64,000 bases of DNA from Crotophaga sulcirostris (GCA_013397455.1 VYZB01000120.1:1140670-1204669); one strand, 5' to 3'. Shown: positions 49,823 through 63,094, counted from the first letter of the stretch. Notes: generated by a model from the letters alone, not told the origin. Program-made: numbers and translations.

Positions 49823-51687
49823 ACAGGGACACAGTCTGTGCATGCAGGGATGCAGTCAAAGCCCACCTGGAGCTGGATCTGGCCAGGGATGTAAAGGGCA
49901 GCAAGAAGGGCTTCTACAGCAACAAAAGGAAGACCAGGGAAAACGCAGGCCCGCTGCTGAATGGGGCAGGGGACCTGGTGACACAGGACATGTAAAAGGC
50001 TGAGGTACTGAACATCTCCCCCTCAGCCTTTACTGGTAAGAATGGCCTTCAGGCCAGTGGGGGACCAGTGGGAAAGTCTGAAACAAAGATTTAAGACCAG
50101 AAGAGGAGGATCAGGCCAAGTAACATTTAAACAAACTGGATGTACATAAACCCACAGGACCTGACAGAACGCACCAACAGGTGCTGAGGGAGCTCACCAG
50201 TGTCACTCAGCACCCTCAGCTAAGGGTGCTGAGTNNNNNNNNNNNNNNNNNNNNNNNNNNNNNNNNNNNNNNNNNNNNNNNNNNNNNNNTGACACTGGTG
50301 AGCTCCCTCAGCACTTGTTGAGCTCACCAATAAGCTCACCAATGTCACTCCAAGGCCACCCTTAATTAGCTTTGAAAGGTCACTGTGATTAGGAGAATTT
50401 CCCAAAGACTTCAAGAAAGTACAACATCATTATCTTCAAAAAGGGCAGGAACAAAAGACTTAGGAATGGCCAGTTGCCTGCCTCACCTCAGACCCTGGGA
50501 AAGTGATGGAGCAAATCCTCCTGAAAACCATGTTTGAACACATGAAAGCAAAAAAGTGATGGGGAGTAGCCAGCATAAGTTTATGAAGGGGCTTAATGAG
50601 CCCGACAGCCTTCTACAATGAGACTGGCTTGGTGAATGAGAGGACAGCAATTAATGTTGTTTCTTTTGACTTCAGAAAAGTTTTCAACACTGTATTCTAT
50701 TTCATTCTCATAGACAAATTTATTTAGTATGGGTTGAATGGGAAACAGTGAGGTGGACTGAAATTTGGCTCAACTGCCAGGCTCAAAGGGTTGTGATCAG
50801 CAACATAAAGTCCAGCTGCAGGCCAGTCACTAGTGGTGTAATACTAGGAGAAGTGGCTGATACACAAGTTGGACTGATGGGCAGAGGCGAACCATATGGG
50901 GTTCAGCAAGGCAAAGTGTTGAGTCCTGCACTTGGGTTACAACAACCCCATGCAGCGCTACAGACTTCGGGAAGATTGGCTGGAAAGCTGCCTGGCAAAA
51001 AGGGACCTGGGGATATTGGGTGACAGCCAGCTGAATATGAGCCAGCAGTGTGCCCAGGTGGCCAAGAAGGCCAACAGCATCCTGGCTCGTACCAGAAATG
51101 GTGTGGCCAGGAGGAGTAGGGAAGTGATTGTCCCCCTGTAATTGGCATTGGTGAGGCCGCACCTCAAACACTGTGTTCAGCTTTGGGCCTCTCACTACAA
51201 GAAAGACATTAAGGTGCTGGAGTATGCCTGGAGAAGGACAACAAAGCTGGTAAAGGGTCTAGTGCAAAAGTCTTATGAAGAGCAGCTGAGGGAACAGAGG
51301 CAATTTAGCCTGGAAAAGAGGAGGCTGAGAGGTGACCTTATTGCTCTCTACAACTGCCTGAAAGAAGGTTGTAGTGAGGTGGGTGTCGATCTCTTCTCCC
51401 AAGTAACAAGCAATAGGACAAGACAAAATGGCCTCAAGTTGTGCCAGAGGAGGCTTGGACTGGATATTAGGAAAAATTACTTCACTAAAAGGGTCGTCAA
51501 TGATTGGAACAGGCTGCCCAGGGAAGTGGTTGAGTCACCATCCCTGGAGATATTTTAGAGACATGTAGATCTGGTGCTTAGGGACACGGTTTAGTGGTGA
51601 ACTTAGCAGTATTAGGTTAAGGGTGGGACTTGATGATCTTAAAGGTCTTTTCCAACCTAAGTAACTATATGATTCTATCATTCTAAG
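49823..51687 (+). mobile_element. Long CR1 LINE copy with reverse-transcriptase remnants and an internal deletion
   Basis: The longest CR1 in the window, antisense to MBNL2. The 5' part encodes the region before and into the RT domain (broken frames). The segment around 50095-50210 reads like the HLNKLDVHKSTGPD block. After the gap, GNSPKDFK- and WLNCQAQRVVISNIKSSCRP-type RT segments follow. The sequence then jumps from SCRPVTSGV directly to the VLSPALGL area, so the catalytic FADD region is deleted. The 3' part (51142-51558) keeps a 138-codon frame ending at ESPSLEIF. It ends ATGATTCTATCATTCTA near 51685. Not functional. Confidence 0.9.
50235..50289. other. Assembly gap (55 N) between inverted repeats
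   Basis: Fifty-five unknown bases. The 25-bp sequence at 50181-50205 is exactly complementary to 50290-50314. Immediately left of the gap is a hairpin with 11-bp arms (50206-50216 / 50223-50233). A foldback probably caused the gap. Confidence 0.95.
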
Positions 51688-51702
51688 ATAGATGTACTAA
51701 TA

Positions 51703-52518
51703 CTCAGAGGGACCTAGAAGGGCTGGAGAAATAGGCACAGAGAAACCTCACTAAACTCAATGAAGGGAAATACCAAGCCTTGTACCTGGAGAGGAACAAC
51801 AACAGGCACCAGTATATGCTGGGTGTCACCCAGCTAGAAAGCAGCTTGGCAGAAAAGGCCTTTGAGGTGCCGGTGGACACCAAGTTGAACATGAGCCAGT
51901 AATGCGCCCTCACAGCAAAGGCAGCCAACAGCACCCTCAGGTGCATTAGGAGGAGCATTACCAGCATATCAACAGAGGGTGATCCTTCCCCTCAGCGCTG
52001 ATGAGGCCGCATATGGAGTGCTATGCCTAGGTCTGGGTGCACCAGTACAAGACAGACATGGACATACTAGCAAACAGTCCCATAAAGGGCCCTAAAGACA
52101 AGTAAGGGATGGAAGCACCTCTCATACAAGGAAAAGCCAAAAGAACTGCAACTGCTCAGCCAAGAGGAGAGAAGATGCAAGGGGATCTCATTAATGTATG
52201 TGAATACCTGACACAGGAGTAAAGATGGAGCCAGACTCTTCTCAGTGGTGCCCTGTTGCAGGACAAGATGCAATGGGAACAAATTTAAATAGAAGGAATT
52301 CCATTGAAATGTAAGTTTTTATTTTACCTTTTTTTTTTTTTACTGTAAGCATTTTTTAACCATGGAGCAAGTTGTCAAGAAAAGTTGTGGAGTCTCCATC
52401 TTTGGAAACTTTCAAAAGCCATCTAGGCATATCCTGGGCAATCTGCTCTAGCTCACCCTGCTTGAGCAGAGGGGTGGACCAGATGATCTCCAGAGTGTCC
52501 TTGCAACACCAACCATCA
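51703..52518 (+). mobile_element. Second, older CR1 LINE copy in tandem
   Basis: Starts about 15 bp after the previous CR1, in the same orientation. Diverged ORF2 sequence is visible at nucleotide level (GTTGAACATGAGCCAGTAAT, GATGAGGCCGCATATGGAGT, GGACCAGATGATCTCCAGAG). An insertion rich in T occurs around 52315-52345. It ends near the usual GATGATCTCCAGAG...TCCTTGCAACACC terminus. Confidence 0.8.
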
Positions 52519-54928
52519 ATTCACAATTTAATTTAGGCTGTACATTCTTCAGTGACTTTTTATGCTCTCTGATGCACCATGTGAGTATTTGGAGCTCCCT
52601 GAGTACAATGATAGATGACACTATTATCTGATGCACTTGATATTTAAGCTGTACATGGTCTATAGCCTCTTTCATAGCGTGTCCTTTCTTTTTACTTAAA
52701 ATCATGGGGGCAACTAAGATGCTCAAGTGAAAATTCATAAAATTCAGTGTACAGAAATACAGATAGGGCATTTTCTGCATGTCCCAGACTGCAAAATTCA
52801 CTGACTTTTGAAGGTCTTACAGACTTTGCCTACAGTGCTCTAACCCTATCCACAATGCTCACCTATACGAGCACCCTCTGGCCAGAGCAATGCAGCCAGC
52901 TTCCCCAGGAAGAAAAAGCTCTTGGACACAATTTCAATGTGGAAGTAATCTGCAAGTGAATTCTACAGGTAAGCATTTATACTCTCTGCCTTACTTTTGC
53001 TCTGTATATCCAACTGAGTATTCTTGGTCATTCTTGGGTGGCCTTGCAGGCATGTGTTTTTCTACCACTTTTTTGCTGTCATTGCCATTCTGGTGATTTT
53101 TCATTCACTCTGATTGTTTCAAATCTTTATTAAACAAAAAATAGTTGGATTGTAAAGAATCTGTTTGGTTTGGTAGTCTAAATATGCTATTAAAATATTC
53201 TGTACATATTTTTCTGCAAAAAAATACCCTGAATTATAGGTCCCTGCCTTCTTCTCCCATGACATTAGAATGCTAACATTTCAATTCTGTTTCCAGAAGC
53301 GCTTCATCTTGCTTTGAGCCTAACGCAATTACAATTACAGCTTATTTAAAATCACAGCATATATATATCCAACCATTACTGAAGCGCAAAAATAATCAGT
53401 CCCCACATCCCTCTCCTTTCTTCTTTAGAATACTGCCTAGAAATACTACATTCTCTAAATGGACAATAAATATTTTACAATAGAAGCTAATTAGAATTTT
53501 TTTTTTTAAAAAAATCTCCTTTGCTTTAATTTCCAGATGGTATTCAATTTCTGCAAGCACAGGAAAGTTTAACTAAAAATTGTCCAGTTTGAAACAGAGA
53601 CTGGGAATACCATAAGAGAAGGAATATTAGAACTTAAGAAATGTTCTTCTGTTTGGAGGTTTACTTTTTTGCATAACTTAGCCTTTGTCCCTCAAAAAGT
53701 CTGGTCTTTTCTAATTTGCTAAATACAGAAGTTTGGGGTAGTTATATACTGTACTGTATTGTGTTTCTGGTAGGATTTTTACCCAGAGAATAACTGTATT
53801 GTCTGTAACTATTGTATGCACTGCCCACAAGTCCACAAACTGCATCTGCTTAATTATTTGTCCACTGCCAGTGATGAGGACAATGATTCTTTGATTTGTC
53901 GCCAGTAATTTTGTTTCCCAAGTCAGATTCTGCATGCTCAATTTATTTAACTTTATCAATGCCACACTATTTAAATTTATCAGCTTTCCTGGTAGCAACT
54001 GTATGAGATATCCAATACTGGTAAACGGATGGGCTGACTTCTCTGAACAGTTTTCAGTATGAAAATAGAAAGCCCTCAATCTCTTTTTTTTCCGACTACA
54101 GTTACTATGCTTTTTCTTAATGATTCCCATTTTAGTTTACTACTTAAGTCCTATTTTTCAAACAGAAAAATTGTATCATAGAGAGATTCAAGTAACCTGC
54201 CCAAGACAGTGGGTGAGGGAAGAGGAGTCTCTAGGCATGAGATTCATGGAACCAAAGTTCAAAAAGATACGGTCAGCAGTTTTTAGCCAGTGGGGATAGA
54301 TGTGTACCTACAGAGGGACATTTCTTCTCATCCTCAGACAGGCACTTGTGGTAGATCAGATGATTGCACTGTTTTTTCTCTGCTACCTTTAGAGTGAGAC
54401 CAAGGTGGCTAAGCTAGGTTCAGATATCCAACTGTCTGACATCTAAGGTAGGGCGAGTTGAATCCTAATGCAGATTTCTTCTCTACTACTGACCTCTGAG
54501 GCAAAAACTCTCTCTTAGCTTTTCTTCCTTTTCTTCCAAATTTCCACATGTATATCTGTCATCAAAGAGCTAAAACAGCGTATGTGCCCCTATTTGCCAG
54601 GGGACACTGGAGTTGATCAGTTTTATTTCTGCTTGGAAATACTAGGGGCAAATTTAACATATAATCAAGGCAGAGAACAGAAGTGGTATAGAGCGTTATT
54701 TGCTTCACTGTCTTGGATAGAAATACAGCATTAAAGTAAGGGCATAAAGAAAAAAGTGCTTCCTCCCATCAAGCAACAGTAATAGTTTTACAAATTCTTA
54801 TCTTTTACAAAAAAAAAAAAAAGGCAAAAGGTAAAAGAAAGTATAAGCAAACAGCATTAACTTGAAGCAAAATAGGCATCAAAGAGCTTCTGTCAAAAAT
54901 AAAGGCAGCCATATATGCCAGCACTTAC

Positions 54929-55192
54929 CATCACAGTCGCAGCTGCCGCAGCTGCCTGGGCTGCCACCGCAGCCTGGTTGGCTTGATGTTGCGCCGCTTT
55001 GATTTTGGCCTGCAAATGTGCAGGAGGGTGAAAATACTTGCATTTCTCCCTCATGCAACGCCCTTTTATGTAATCCATACACACGGTTACGGTGTTGTCG
55101 TTTGTGTCAATCATTGTGCTGTCTGCTGGATGCGCAAAGCGGCAATCAGTCTCTCCACGCGCACAGTTTCCCCGCTGGAACTCCCTGCACAC
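54929..55192 (-). CDS. MBNL2: MBNL2 264-nt exon: zinc fingers 3 and 4
   Basis: Eighty-eight codons in phase 0. Finger 3 is Cys-X7-Cys-X6-Cys-X3-His ([20 protein letters not shown]). Finger 4 is Cys-X7-Cys-X4-Cys-X3-His ([18 protein letters not shown]). All eight zinc ligands are intact. The pair forms the second RNA-binding unit. After [19 protein letters not shown] comes an alanine-rich run ending AAAAAATVM. The acceptor is ATGTAG|GTGTGC, so the exon opens with Val, not with a true start codon. The donor is ATG|GTAAGT, a strong consensus site. The AG-free stretch upstream is 33 nt. This exon separates MBNL2 from its paralogues most clearly. Confidence 0.97.
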
Positions 55193-56362
55193 CTACATGC
55201 AAAACAACACGCGTTGCAGGGGAAGAGCTCGGCGCAACATGAAAGGGCAGGGAGAGCCCCGTGCCCTCAAAAGACAGGCCTGCTCCTTTCCCTTGTTAGT
55301 TCAAGTTATTCAGTGAATTCAGTTTAATAAACCCTTCATGTCCTTCTGCAAGAGGGAAATGCATCTATTTTACCCTTACGTGCTTGGCTCCTCAGGCAGC
55401 ACTACAGCAGCTAAAGGAATCTGACACGCAACAAAAGTATTCCCAAATGTTTTTCCTTTTTCCTGTCTAGAAAACACGCAGGAAGGACACTTACTGTCTC
55501 TGTCTCTGCAAAACTATCTGGGAATCACAAAATATTCAGTCCCTTTCTGACTACACTTTATATCCTTGCAGCTCCACTAGTAGGGAAGGAGTTCCTCTTG
55601 CTGAGATCAGGGGAAGATGCGCACCAGATGCCTTCTATTTTTTATGGAATCTACAAACAAAATGGAAAGCCTCCTTAAAAATAATTATCAAAAATGGGCA
55701 GAATGAACACGCAAATTTTCCTAAGAAGAAATGTGCTCTAAACACTAGTGTTTAGGATTTTGGAAAAGGACATTCACTTCTGCAAGAACCTTTTGGCCTT
55801 CTTGTGTACTTGAATCAGATTCCACCGAGCCCAGCCATGCGGAGATCCATCAACACTGGGAAGGTTCTGCACATAGCTGGGGCCTTGCCCTTTTAGCCTG
55901 CAGCAGGGTCGGTAACATTCAATGCCTCCATATGTAGCTCAAGGCTGAAGGGCTATACCAGCCCTCTAACATCAATACATAGGGCTATAAAATTCCCCTA
56001 ATATCAATGCATAAAAACCGTGACAGAATTAATATTGCAATACAAATGTGCTTGTTAGATATTTCATTAAGGCATACCTTCACAGGCACATATGCTTGAG
56101 GTATTTTGGAGATCAGCTTTATGAAAGATGAAAATTCATGTTGATGCCTGTGTATTAAATCTGAGCAAACACACTACCTTAAAAATAACAATGTTTAATT
56201 ACCCCTGGCTGCAAGTGTAGAAATCCTGCCTGGTAACAAGGTCTGTATTTGTAGTAACTAAATTTACGCATAGTTTCTAAAACAACAGAGTTTTCCCCTC
56301 CAGCATCTTTCACACAGCCTAACAGAGGATTGCATTTCTAGTCACGGCAGTGTCTACAGTAC
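55193..56362 (-). other. MBNL2: MBNL2 intron between 201- and 264-nt exons
   Basis: An 1170-nt intron with no repeat family recognised and no additional exon seen. Confidence 0.8.
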
Positions 56363-56563
56363 CTCCAGTTTATCAGTCCTGAGGAGTTTCTGGGTAGCAG
56401 TTGAACCGGGGACTGAAACCGGTGGACTTCCAGGAACAATGACAGGCGGCGTGGGTAAGATCTCAGTCGGGACTAAACCAACTCCTGGTGTTACTGGTGT
56501 TAGGTAAGGAGCAAAGCTAATAGCTGTGTTCGTTCCTATTGTGGGACCCACTGGAAATGTGGG
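56363..56563 (-). CDS. MBNL2: MBNL2 201-nt exon: Pro/Thr/Val-rich interfinger linker
   Basis: Sixty-seven codons in phase 0, beginning [20 protein letters not shown] and ending LLRTDKLE. This is the low-complexity linker between the two tandem zinc-finger units, rich in Pro, Thr, Val and Gly (for example [15 protein letters not shown]). In the MBNL family this linker affects splicing activity and spacing of the finger pairs on RNA. The acceptor is CCTTTTGCAG|CCC. The donor is GAG|GTACTG, which departs from the GTAAGT consensus, so this border may depend on auxiliary factors. The V of the conserved LEVCREF junction comes from the next exon. Compared with the mammalian protein as I remember it, the PTPP and PPVS positions are small avian substitutions. 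Confidence 0.96.
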
Positions 56564-59551
56564 CTGCAAAAGGAAAACAGAAACCAAGATGAAAAAAACC
56601 AACCCCGTAATCAAGAGCTTATTAGCTGTCTTTTGAGTGTTCTTTCTGGTGCTCTTTCATTTTCTTAAGGAAAAAATTTCAAACAGCTGGCAAAACACAT
56701 GGCATACTTTCTTCATTTAATCACGTAACACATTCCAGTGGCATACAAAGAAGAGTCTTTGTAGCTCTATCATTGGAAAAGAAGCTGCCAATACAACAGA
56801 AGTCTTACATCGAACCTGAATCTCTATGGAGGTCCAGCTTACATTGCAGGCTTATTTACACATGTAAAAGAAGAAATAATATAGACTTTATTGCGTTTTC
56901 TCAACACCTGTTTTCCTTGGGAAAACAGGCTGGTTTTCAAAGTACTAGATTTCATAGGTGAAGTGTTATTAACTATATTAAAGCCATATTTCTAATAAAA
57001 GTATATATAATGAGCTCTTTGGCATGTAACTTGCATCTGCTTGTATGCTGTATTTTTCCATCTCCTGCAATTATATGTCACTATAGCTCACACACCAAAA
57101 AAGCTCACCTTTGCGAATGTTTGTGTGCTCAGCTGTCACCAGCAGCAAACAGAATAAATATTATAATCTCAGCTGGACACAATATTTAGAAAGGGATTAT
57201 TCAGGCTTAGCTAGAGTTCATCTTATGAAAAAAATTTGATTGGAAGGAATGATACGGGTCTAAAAATCTGTTTCATGCCTTCCTATAGCGAGTTGGTGAA
57301 GTCATGACCAGAAGAAAGAGCACTTGTGTGATGCTAAAATGCAACCCTACCAAGGCAGAATGGTATGTTTGTTACTACCAGCTCCAAGCGGGGTAAGAGG
57401 CAGAACATCACCATAGTCAGACCATGGTCAGACCTGGAAGGTGCTTTAGTTCTACAGAGCTGATGTTCAACCCAAAGAGTGAGGCTGTAGTTACAAGTGA
57501 AGAAAAACCGTGGAGAAAAACAGGACACATGTCAGCTTGGCTTTGTCAGAAATCACATTCCCAAATGAGGCAGCAGCTAGAAATGAACCGCACAACAGCA
57601 GAACACTAAGGAAAGACTTAAAAACACTTATCGAAGGAGAAGTGTCTTTCTCAAAGTGGCCTGCACACAGTAGGCAGAAAATATGCAAGAGAACATATTC
57701 AAGCTAGAATGTTTATTTCTACTTTATTTTGGTTTTCCTTTTTGTTTTTTTTTGGCCCTTGGAATCCATTACTAAATTATAAATGAACATGAGTTAGTAC
57801 CAAGAAGAGGTTTTGAGCAGCAGATTAGCCAGGGCATCTACCTGCCCTAGAGAGTTAAAAGTGAATAATGCTGTTTTTACCACAGATCAAAGCTGCTTGA
57901 CATCAAACAGCCCCAGTTTATATGTCAAATGCAAGCTAAATTCTTTAGAGTATAATAATGAACATTTATATGAAACAACGGTTCAACTATGTTGAGCACA
58001 ATATGTGTTATGTAAAATATCAATAACAGCTTTGTATCAGATATAATTTTAAGAATAAATCCACACATCAAATGACTTCTATGGAATTTTCTTTCACTTT
58101 TTATCCATTTGGTCAAGGTTGAGTCATCTTAATCTGGCAATTTATTCAAGACAGAAAAATAAAACCCAGCACTTTTGCCAGAGCAATAAGTACAGAAGGC
58201 TGAAATCATAAAGTTCAAATGATGAAATGGGTGAGTAGAAAAAAGTATAATTCTGTCACTTCAATTTTTCTCATAATACTAAAAGGTGGAATCTATTGCT
58301 TTATCAAAATGTTTTTTTTTTCTGGTCAGAACTCAAGCAGTAAAAAAACCAGGAAATATCAAAACACATTATGCCAGTTTACCAAGATACATTTTGATGA
58401 ATGGGTACCAGAAATTCTGGGACCCTTGAAACCCGATTTTTGTTCATGTCTCACACCTTACAGCAGATGTTTCAAGTGTAAAAGCACATTTGAAAAAGGC
58501 ATCTGGGGTGAGCGTCCTGTGACCAAATACAGATGTCTTCCTCTGAGATGCTTACTCTTGGCTCCTGTGATAGCCCGTGGAAAGACAAAGGCACTTAAAA
58601 AAACCAAATCACCTAATCTGAATGCAGATGTCTGAAACGAGCCAAGCAAACAGTAATTGGAAGTGCCTATGTCTTTGGTAAACTATAAATGGACCTTGGA
58701 AGCCCAGTGCAGAAGTTGATGCCAACACTCCAGATGCCTCAAGTTAGAGAAAGAATTCCCACTCCAGTGGGATGTCTTACACCAGGCATGCAGATTGAGA
58801 AAACATCATTAGCAGCCATGTGTGAAAAGTTTAATTCAGATTACTTGCCTAACCATGCTTTGGAAGTCTGGTACAATGAGCAGCTCAACTGTAAAGGCAG
58901 CCCAAAGCAATGGATCATTTTAACGTATATCAAAAGAAGCTGTGCATGCATGCAAAACTCTAGTTTTATGTCACCTGGATTTGAAGAGTCCCAGGCACCA
59001 CACGCATTACCTTAAGATAAAAAGTGCATGCACCAGAGATTCTCTTTGTTATTCTGGGACACTTCAGATTTCAAGAGAGTAAGAAAATGCTACCCAGAAT
59101 GACATTAACCTTTGTTACTGGTACTGGGATTAAAGACTATTTAAAGCCGTTCAAACCCATAGACTCCTGAGGAACTTGCATTCCTACTCAAATACCTTAC
59201 TAGCAAATTATTAGTATTATACAAATTTTTACCTCCAGAAGGATTATAGGTAAAAACCTTGCAAATCTAGAGTAAACCTGACATGAACTGAATGAAGGGA
59301 AAAAAAAAAAAAAAGAGATGAAAAAATAGCAAATTATTCTGGGATTAAAAAGTTTACCAAATCTACAGAAACACTCTACTATATCTTCTAATGGAAATAT
59401 AAATAAACGTATCTCTAGCATGGTGGCAATTCCTTAAATCAACAGACACGGGCTATTTTTGTCAATAGTAGTTCAAAGAACTTTTGCAGGTCAATATAGT
59501 TTTTGACTTCAACTTTACTTACCATTGACACTGTCAGAGAAATATACTTAC
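56564..59551 (-). other. MBNL2: MBNL2 intron between 165- and 201-nt exons
   Basis: A 2988-nt intron with ordinary AT-rich sequence. Apart from a poly(A) run near 59288-59305 I see no repeat, conserved exon-like block or other feature. Confidence 0.8.
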
Positions 59552-59716
59552 CACTGGCTGTAGCGGTGTCCCTGGAAACATGAACTGCATTTGCTGGGCA
59601 AGCATTGCTGCTGCAGTTTTTTGTTGGATTAAGTTGTTCCTGCCATTGATTTCCAGTTGAGTTTTTAAATGCGTTGGTGGATGAAGGTACTTGCAGTTCT
59701 CCCTTGTACAACGACC
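59552..59716 (-). CDS. MBNL2: MBNL2 165-nt exon: end of zinc finger 2 and linker
   Basis: This exon encodes 55 codons in phase 0, from [14 protein letters not shown] to [10 protein letters not shown]. It carries the last Cys-X4-Cys-X3-His part of CCCH finger 2; the first Cys is in the upstream exon beyond the window. Fingers 1 and 2 form the N-terminal tandem RNA-binding unit that recognises YGCY motifs in pre-mRNA. After the finger come a short helix-like stretch ([15 protein letters not shown]) and a Gln/Met/Ala-rich linker. The acceptor is TTTCCAG|GGTCGT and the donor is a consensus GTG|GTAAGT. The AG-free stretch before the acceptor is only about 16 nt, as expected for a constitutive exon. 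An overlapping open frame at 59439-59711 is a shadow in another frame. Confidence 0.96.
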
Positions 59717-62397
59717 CTGGAAAAAGAAGTCACACTAATTGGTCTGCTGCTTTTGATGATAGTTTAATGCCTTCAAGCAAAATATTACACCATCAACTAA
59801 GCAAGAACCGAGGAAATATAGGGTGTTTCCTGGGAACTGTGTAGCAGGCTGGGAGGAGCTGATGGCCTTAAGCTCTGCCTCAGTTCACCACCTCTGACTG
59901 ATCATTAAGGCTATTAGCCACGGTAAAAAAGAGAAAGGCTTTGAAACAGCATTTTCATTGTTAAGTACAGATCACTGCTACGCAATTAATACTCAGAGTA
60001 TTGTCTAGCCTGCCTGAACTGCCTCTCATGCCATCTGCCTGGAGTACCTGGTGTTAGCATAACATAAATGCTTTTTATAAATTATATTATAATAACAAAT
60101 TTAAACCTTCTTTAAGAGAAATGTAGCTTTTAAGTACATCATATTAAAAAATAATTGCCTGTTCATGGCAGTAAGGATCTAAAACAGCCAGTCTCTGCTT
60201 GTGTTCTCTCATACATTCACCCATATTCCGGTTCACTGCCTTCTGGCCTCCTGTTTTTATTACATCAGCACAACTTTGAACTATTTCCATTCAAGTATAA
60301 AAGAACAGAAATCAAGCTGGTACTTTTCGCAGCCTAAATTTAGAAGCAGTGCACAGAGCTAAATCTGAAGGTACACAGCAAGAGGAGAGCTCCTGATCAA
60401 CCAGAAAGCAGAAATTTTTAGACAGCTATGGGACAATAAGTGACAATAAAAATATGGGTGGGCAGTCACCTCTGAGGTGTCTCGTGTTGGAAGAGATGGA
60501 CATGGAGGACACATCTACAAGAAGTGCATGGTGCCCTCAGAAAGGGCAATCTTTGGGCGCACCAGCAGGTTGTGCAGCTGCAGGGCAGGACCTGCTGCGA
60601 TCAGAAGCTCCTCGATGACACAGCTCACAAACAGCCATGAAGTTTTAAGAGCTGTGACCAAAGGATCGAGAGCATTAGTCAAACTGCATTTGACACACTC
60701 AACTTGTGGAAGATATGTTTCCAAATTGAGAATTTGTAGTCAAGCAGGAATGCCCTTCAACAGCCAAGAAAACATTAAGATCCCTATGCAAGAACATCAC
60801 ACAGTACACATGTACACTGACTCTGTGTAAGCATATACACACAAACATGCTGCTACAAAAACTCCAGTACTCTTCAAACGTCCCTGAACAATAGAAGAGT
60901 TTAAGAAAGCTAAAAATTTAAGAAAAAAAAAAGTCTCGGCACTCAGAAGCACTTCTTGGATCTGGCTTAACCTGCAGCCATTAATAGATGCAGCCATCTT
61001 CAGGACATGATGCCTTCCTTCTGACTTCTGTTGTTACTTCATCAGCTGGCATGAGCAGAACCAGAAATAGTCATGATTTGATCAACACAGAAGAAGGCTG
61101 GCTCTTCCATTCAGGGGGAACAAGGCCATTGCCTTCATAATATTAAACTAGAGCATGCTCAGCACAGGCAATGAGCATACACCTTTGTGTTGGCTGATGA
61201 GAAGAACTGATTAAGACATTTTTAACTGATACCTATTTAATCTTAATCTATTTCGTATATGAACAGCTCATACATCAAATCTAAAAATTAAAACTGCAAA
61301 ATCAAATCAAACTTCTCCATCTGATGGAAATACCTTCCTATGGAAACAAAAGTGTTCCTCAAACAAGGATTGAGGGCAACTCTCAACCACAGTGGCTTCT
61401 GAAGTACCTTAAGCTTGAAGAATGTCTTCAGCAAGCCCTCTACTCTCACCTCTGAAAGCACATGGCTACTATATACCATTACTTCAAGCTCTGCAAAGCA
61501 ACTCACAGTGCACAAAAGATTGGTTATTTCAGAAAGCTTTCCAAAATAATCCAACCATACAAAAATGTACTGTCCTCTCTAAACTTATTCATGTCTGTGC
61601 CTCATTTACTAGTTTTTTGAGCTCCTGGTTAGCAATGAATGTACTATAAATGAGCTGTGTGGCCGTCACGCTACTATAGAAAGCACAGTAAACAGATCAG
61701 GCCTTGTTGAAATTAAATGACCCAAAATAAACCGCAGTGGAATGAGCACTGAAAATAGTGAGCAGATTAATCCAGACCTCGCCACCAAAATTAAATAAAT
61801 TCTGAGACCAGCTTTCACTTTTGGACCTACAATGATTGTGGGAAAATGTCTATAAGCAACTTTTCATTCCTTTTTTAAACAATTGCTCCATGTCCCTATG
61901 AACTCCTGATGAGATTAGATTCAGAGAGGAACCGGGCTGATTCCCAGCTACCAATAACTGCAAGAACAAAAATTCAAACTTGTAGCATCATCTCAGTCAA
62001 ATGGGACCCTGTTTTTATTTTTTTTATTAAAAAGTCAAATGTGAAGTCCAACTGAGATATCAGCACATATCAACCAAACAGCAAAACAGGCAACTGTACA
62101 CAACACGCAGGGGTATTCAACATGTTGGTTGGGTCAGTATCTATAGTAAAAGTCCAATTTGGATTCTTGAAAAAAATTAGTAGGCTAGCAGGCTACCTCA
62201 TAACAAATACAGAGACAAAATTCAGTTCTTTAAATTTAGAATGCATCAGTATCAAGCCTCTGGAGTGATACTTGGTTCATCACAGCTCTTAAAACCACAG
62301 AAGTTCAAGAGCTGCTCCAGAAATGTTCAAGTCTCCCCAGTGCACGGCAGCACAAACTCTGTCAGCAGGATGAGACCCACAGCAGGGAAAATAATTA

Positions 62398-62612
62398 CAG
62401 AATCATAGAATGGCTTGGGTTGGAAGGGACCTTAAAGGTCATCCAGTTTCAACCCCCCTGCCATGGGCAGGGGCACCTTCCACTACAGCAGGTTGTTCAA
62501 AGCCTCATCTAACCTGGTCTAGAACACCTCCAGGGATGGGGCACTCACGTCTTCTCTGGGCAACCTGTGTCAGTGCCTCACCACCCTCAGAGTGAAAAAA
62601 ACTGCTTCATAA
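62398..62612 (-). mobile_element. CR1 LINE 3' end fragment
   Basis: Minus-strand CR1 terminus beginning CAGAATCATAGAATGGCTTG, about 215 bp long, with only the 3' end present. Confidence 0.9.
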
Positions 62613-63094
62613 GACTTTTAACCTGCACCCACATGAGTTAAGAGTCCTGAAACTCAGGGCGCAGATAGATTGGTTTGAAACTTGGTCCCTAGAAATTCCT
62701 GTTACCCATGAAGCAAAGGTTATCAACAAGCAAATCATACGCTGTTGTGCACTTCCCATGTCAGTTCACCAAAAAAAAAATAACTTTCACAGAGCTGTCT
62801 CCTTATCTGCAATGTAGTAATGACGAACAGACACCAGATTAAATTCTTAGCACTCTGTTACTCCCCTCATGCTGGAAGGATGGTACCCACCTCTGACCTT
62901 TTATTTCTCTGCCTTTGTCCTCTACAACTAGCTTAGCCTAACATACAGGGACACATTTCAAGCAGCTAATGGAGAGTTTTAGCAGAAAAACTTCTTTTAT
63001 ATTACTAATTATCCAGACCAGGAACGTGCAGTGGCTTGCGCCAGGGGTGTGCCGCAGGCTTCATTACAGTGAAAAAGTGGGAGAAGGAAAGGGT

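Larger units (their letters stand above)
47505..54928 (-). other. MBNL2: MBNL2 intron between 264- and 54-nt exons
   Basis: A 7.4-kb intron. It holds two head-to-tail CR1 copies (49823-51687 and 51703-52518), an assembly gap (50235-50289) and, next to the 54-nt exon, the AG-free splice-control region. The rest (about 47700-49800 and 52520-54928) shows nothing recognisable. Confidence 0.8.

Noticed and set aside
59439..59711. 90-codon minus-strand open frame over the 165-nt exon
   Set aside because: It is a shifted frame across the true MBNL2 exon. The correct frame begins [12 protein letters not shown] and ends at a consensus donor.
60477..60830. 117-codon plus-strand frame and its minus-strand partner (60515-60724)
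   Set aside because: Inside an MBNL2 intron, with no recognised family. Could be a decayed repeat, but the evidence is too thin to list.
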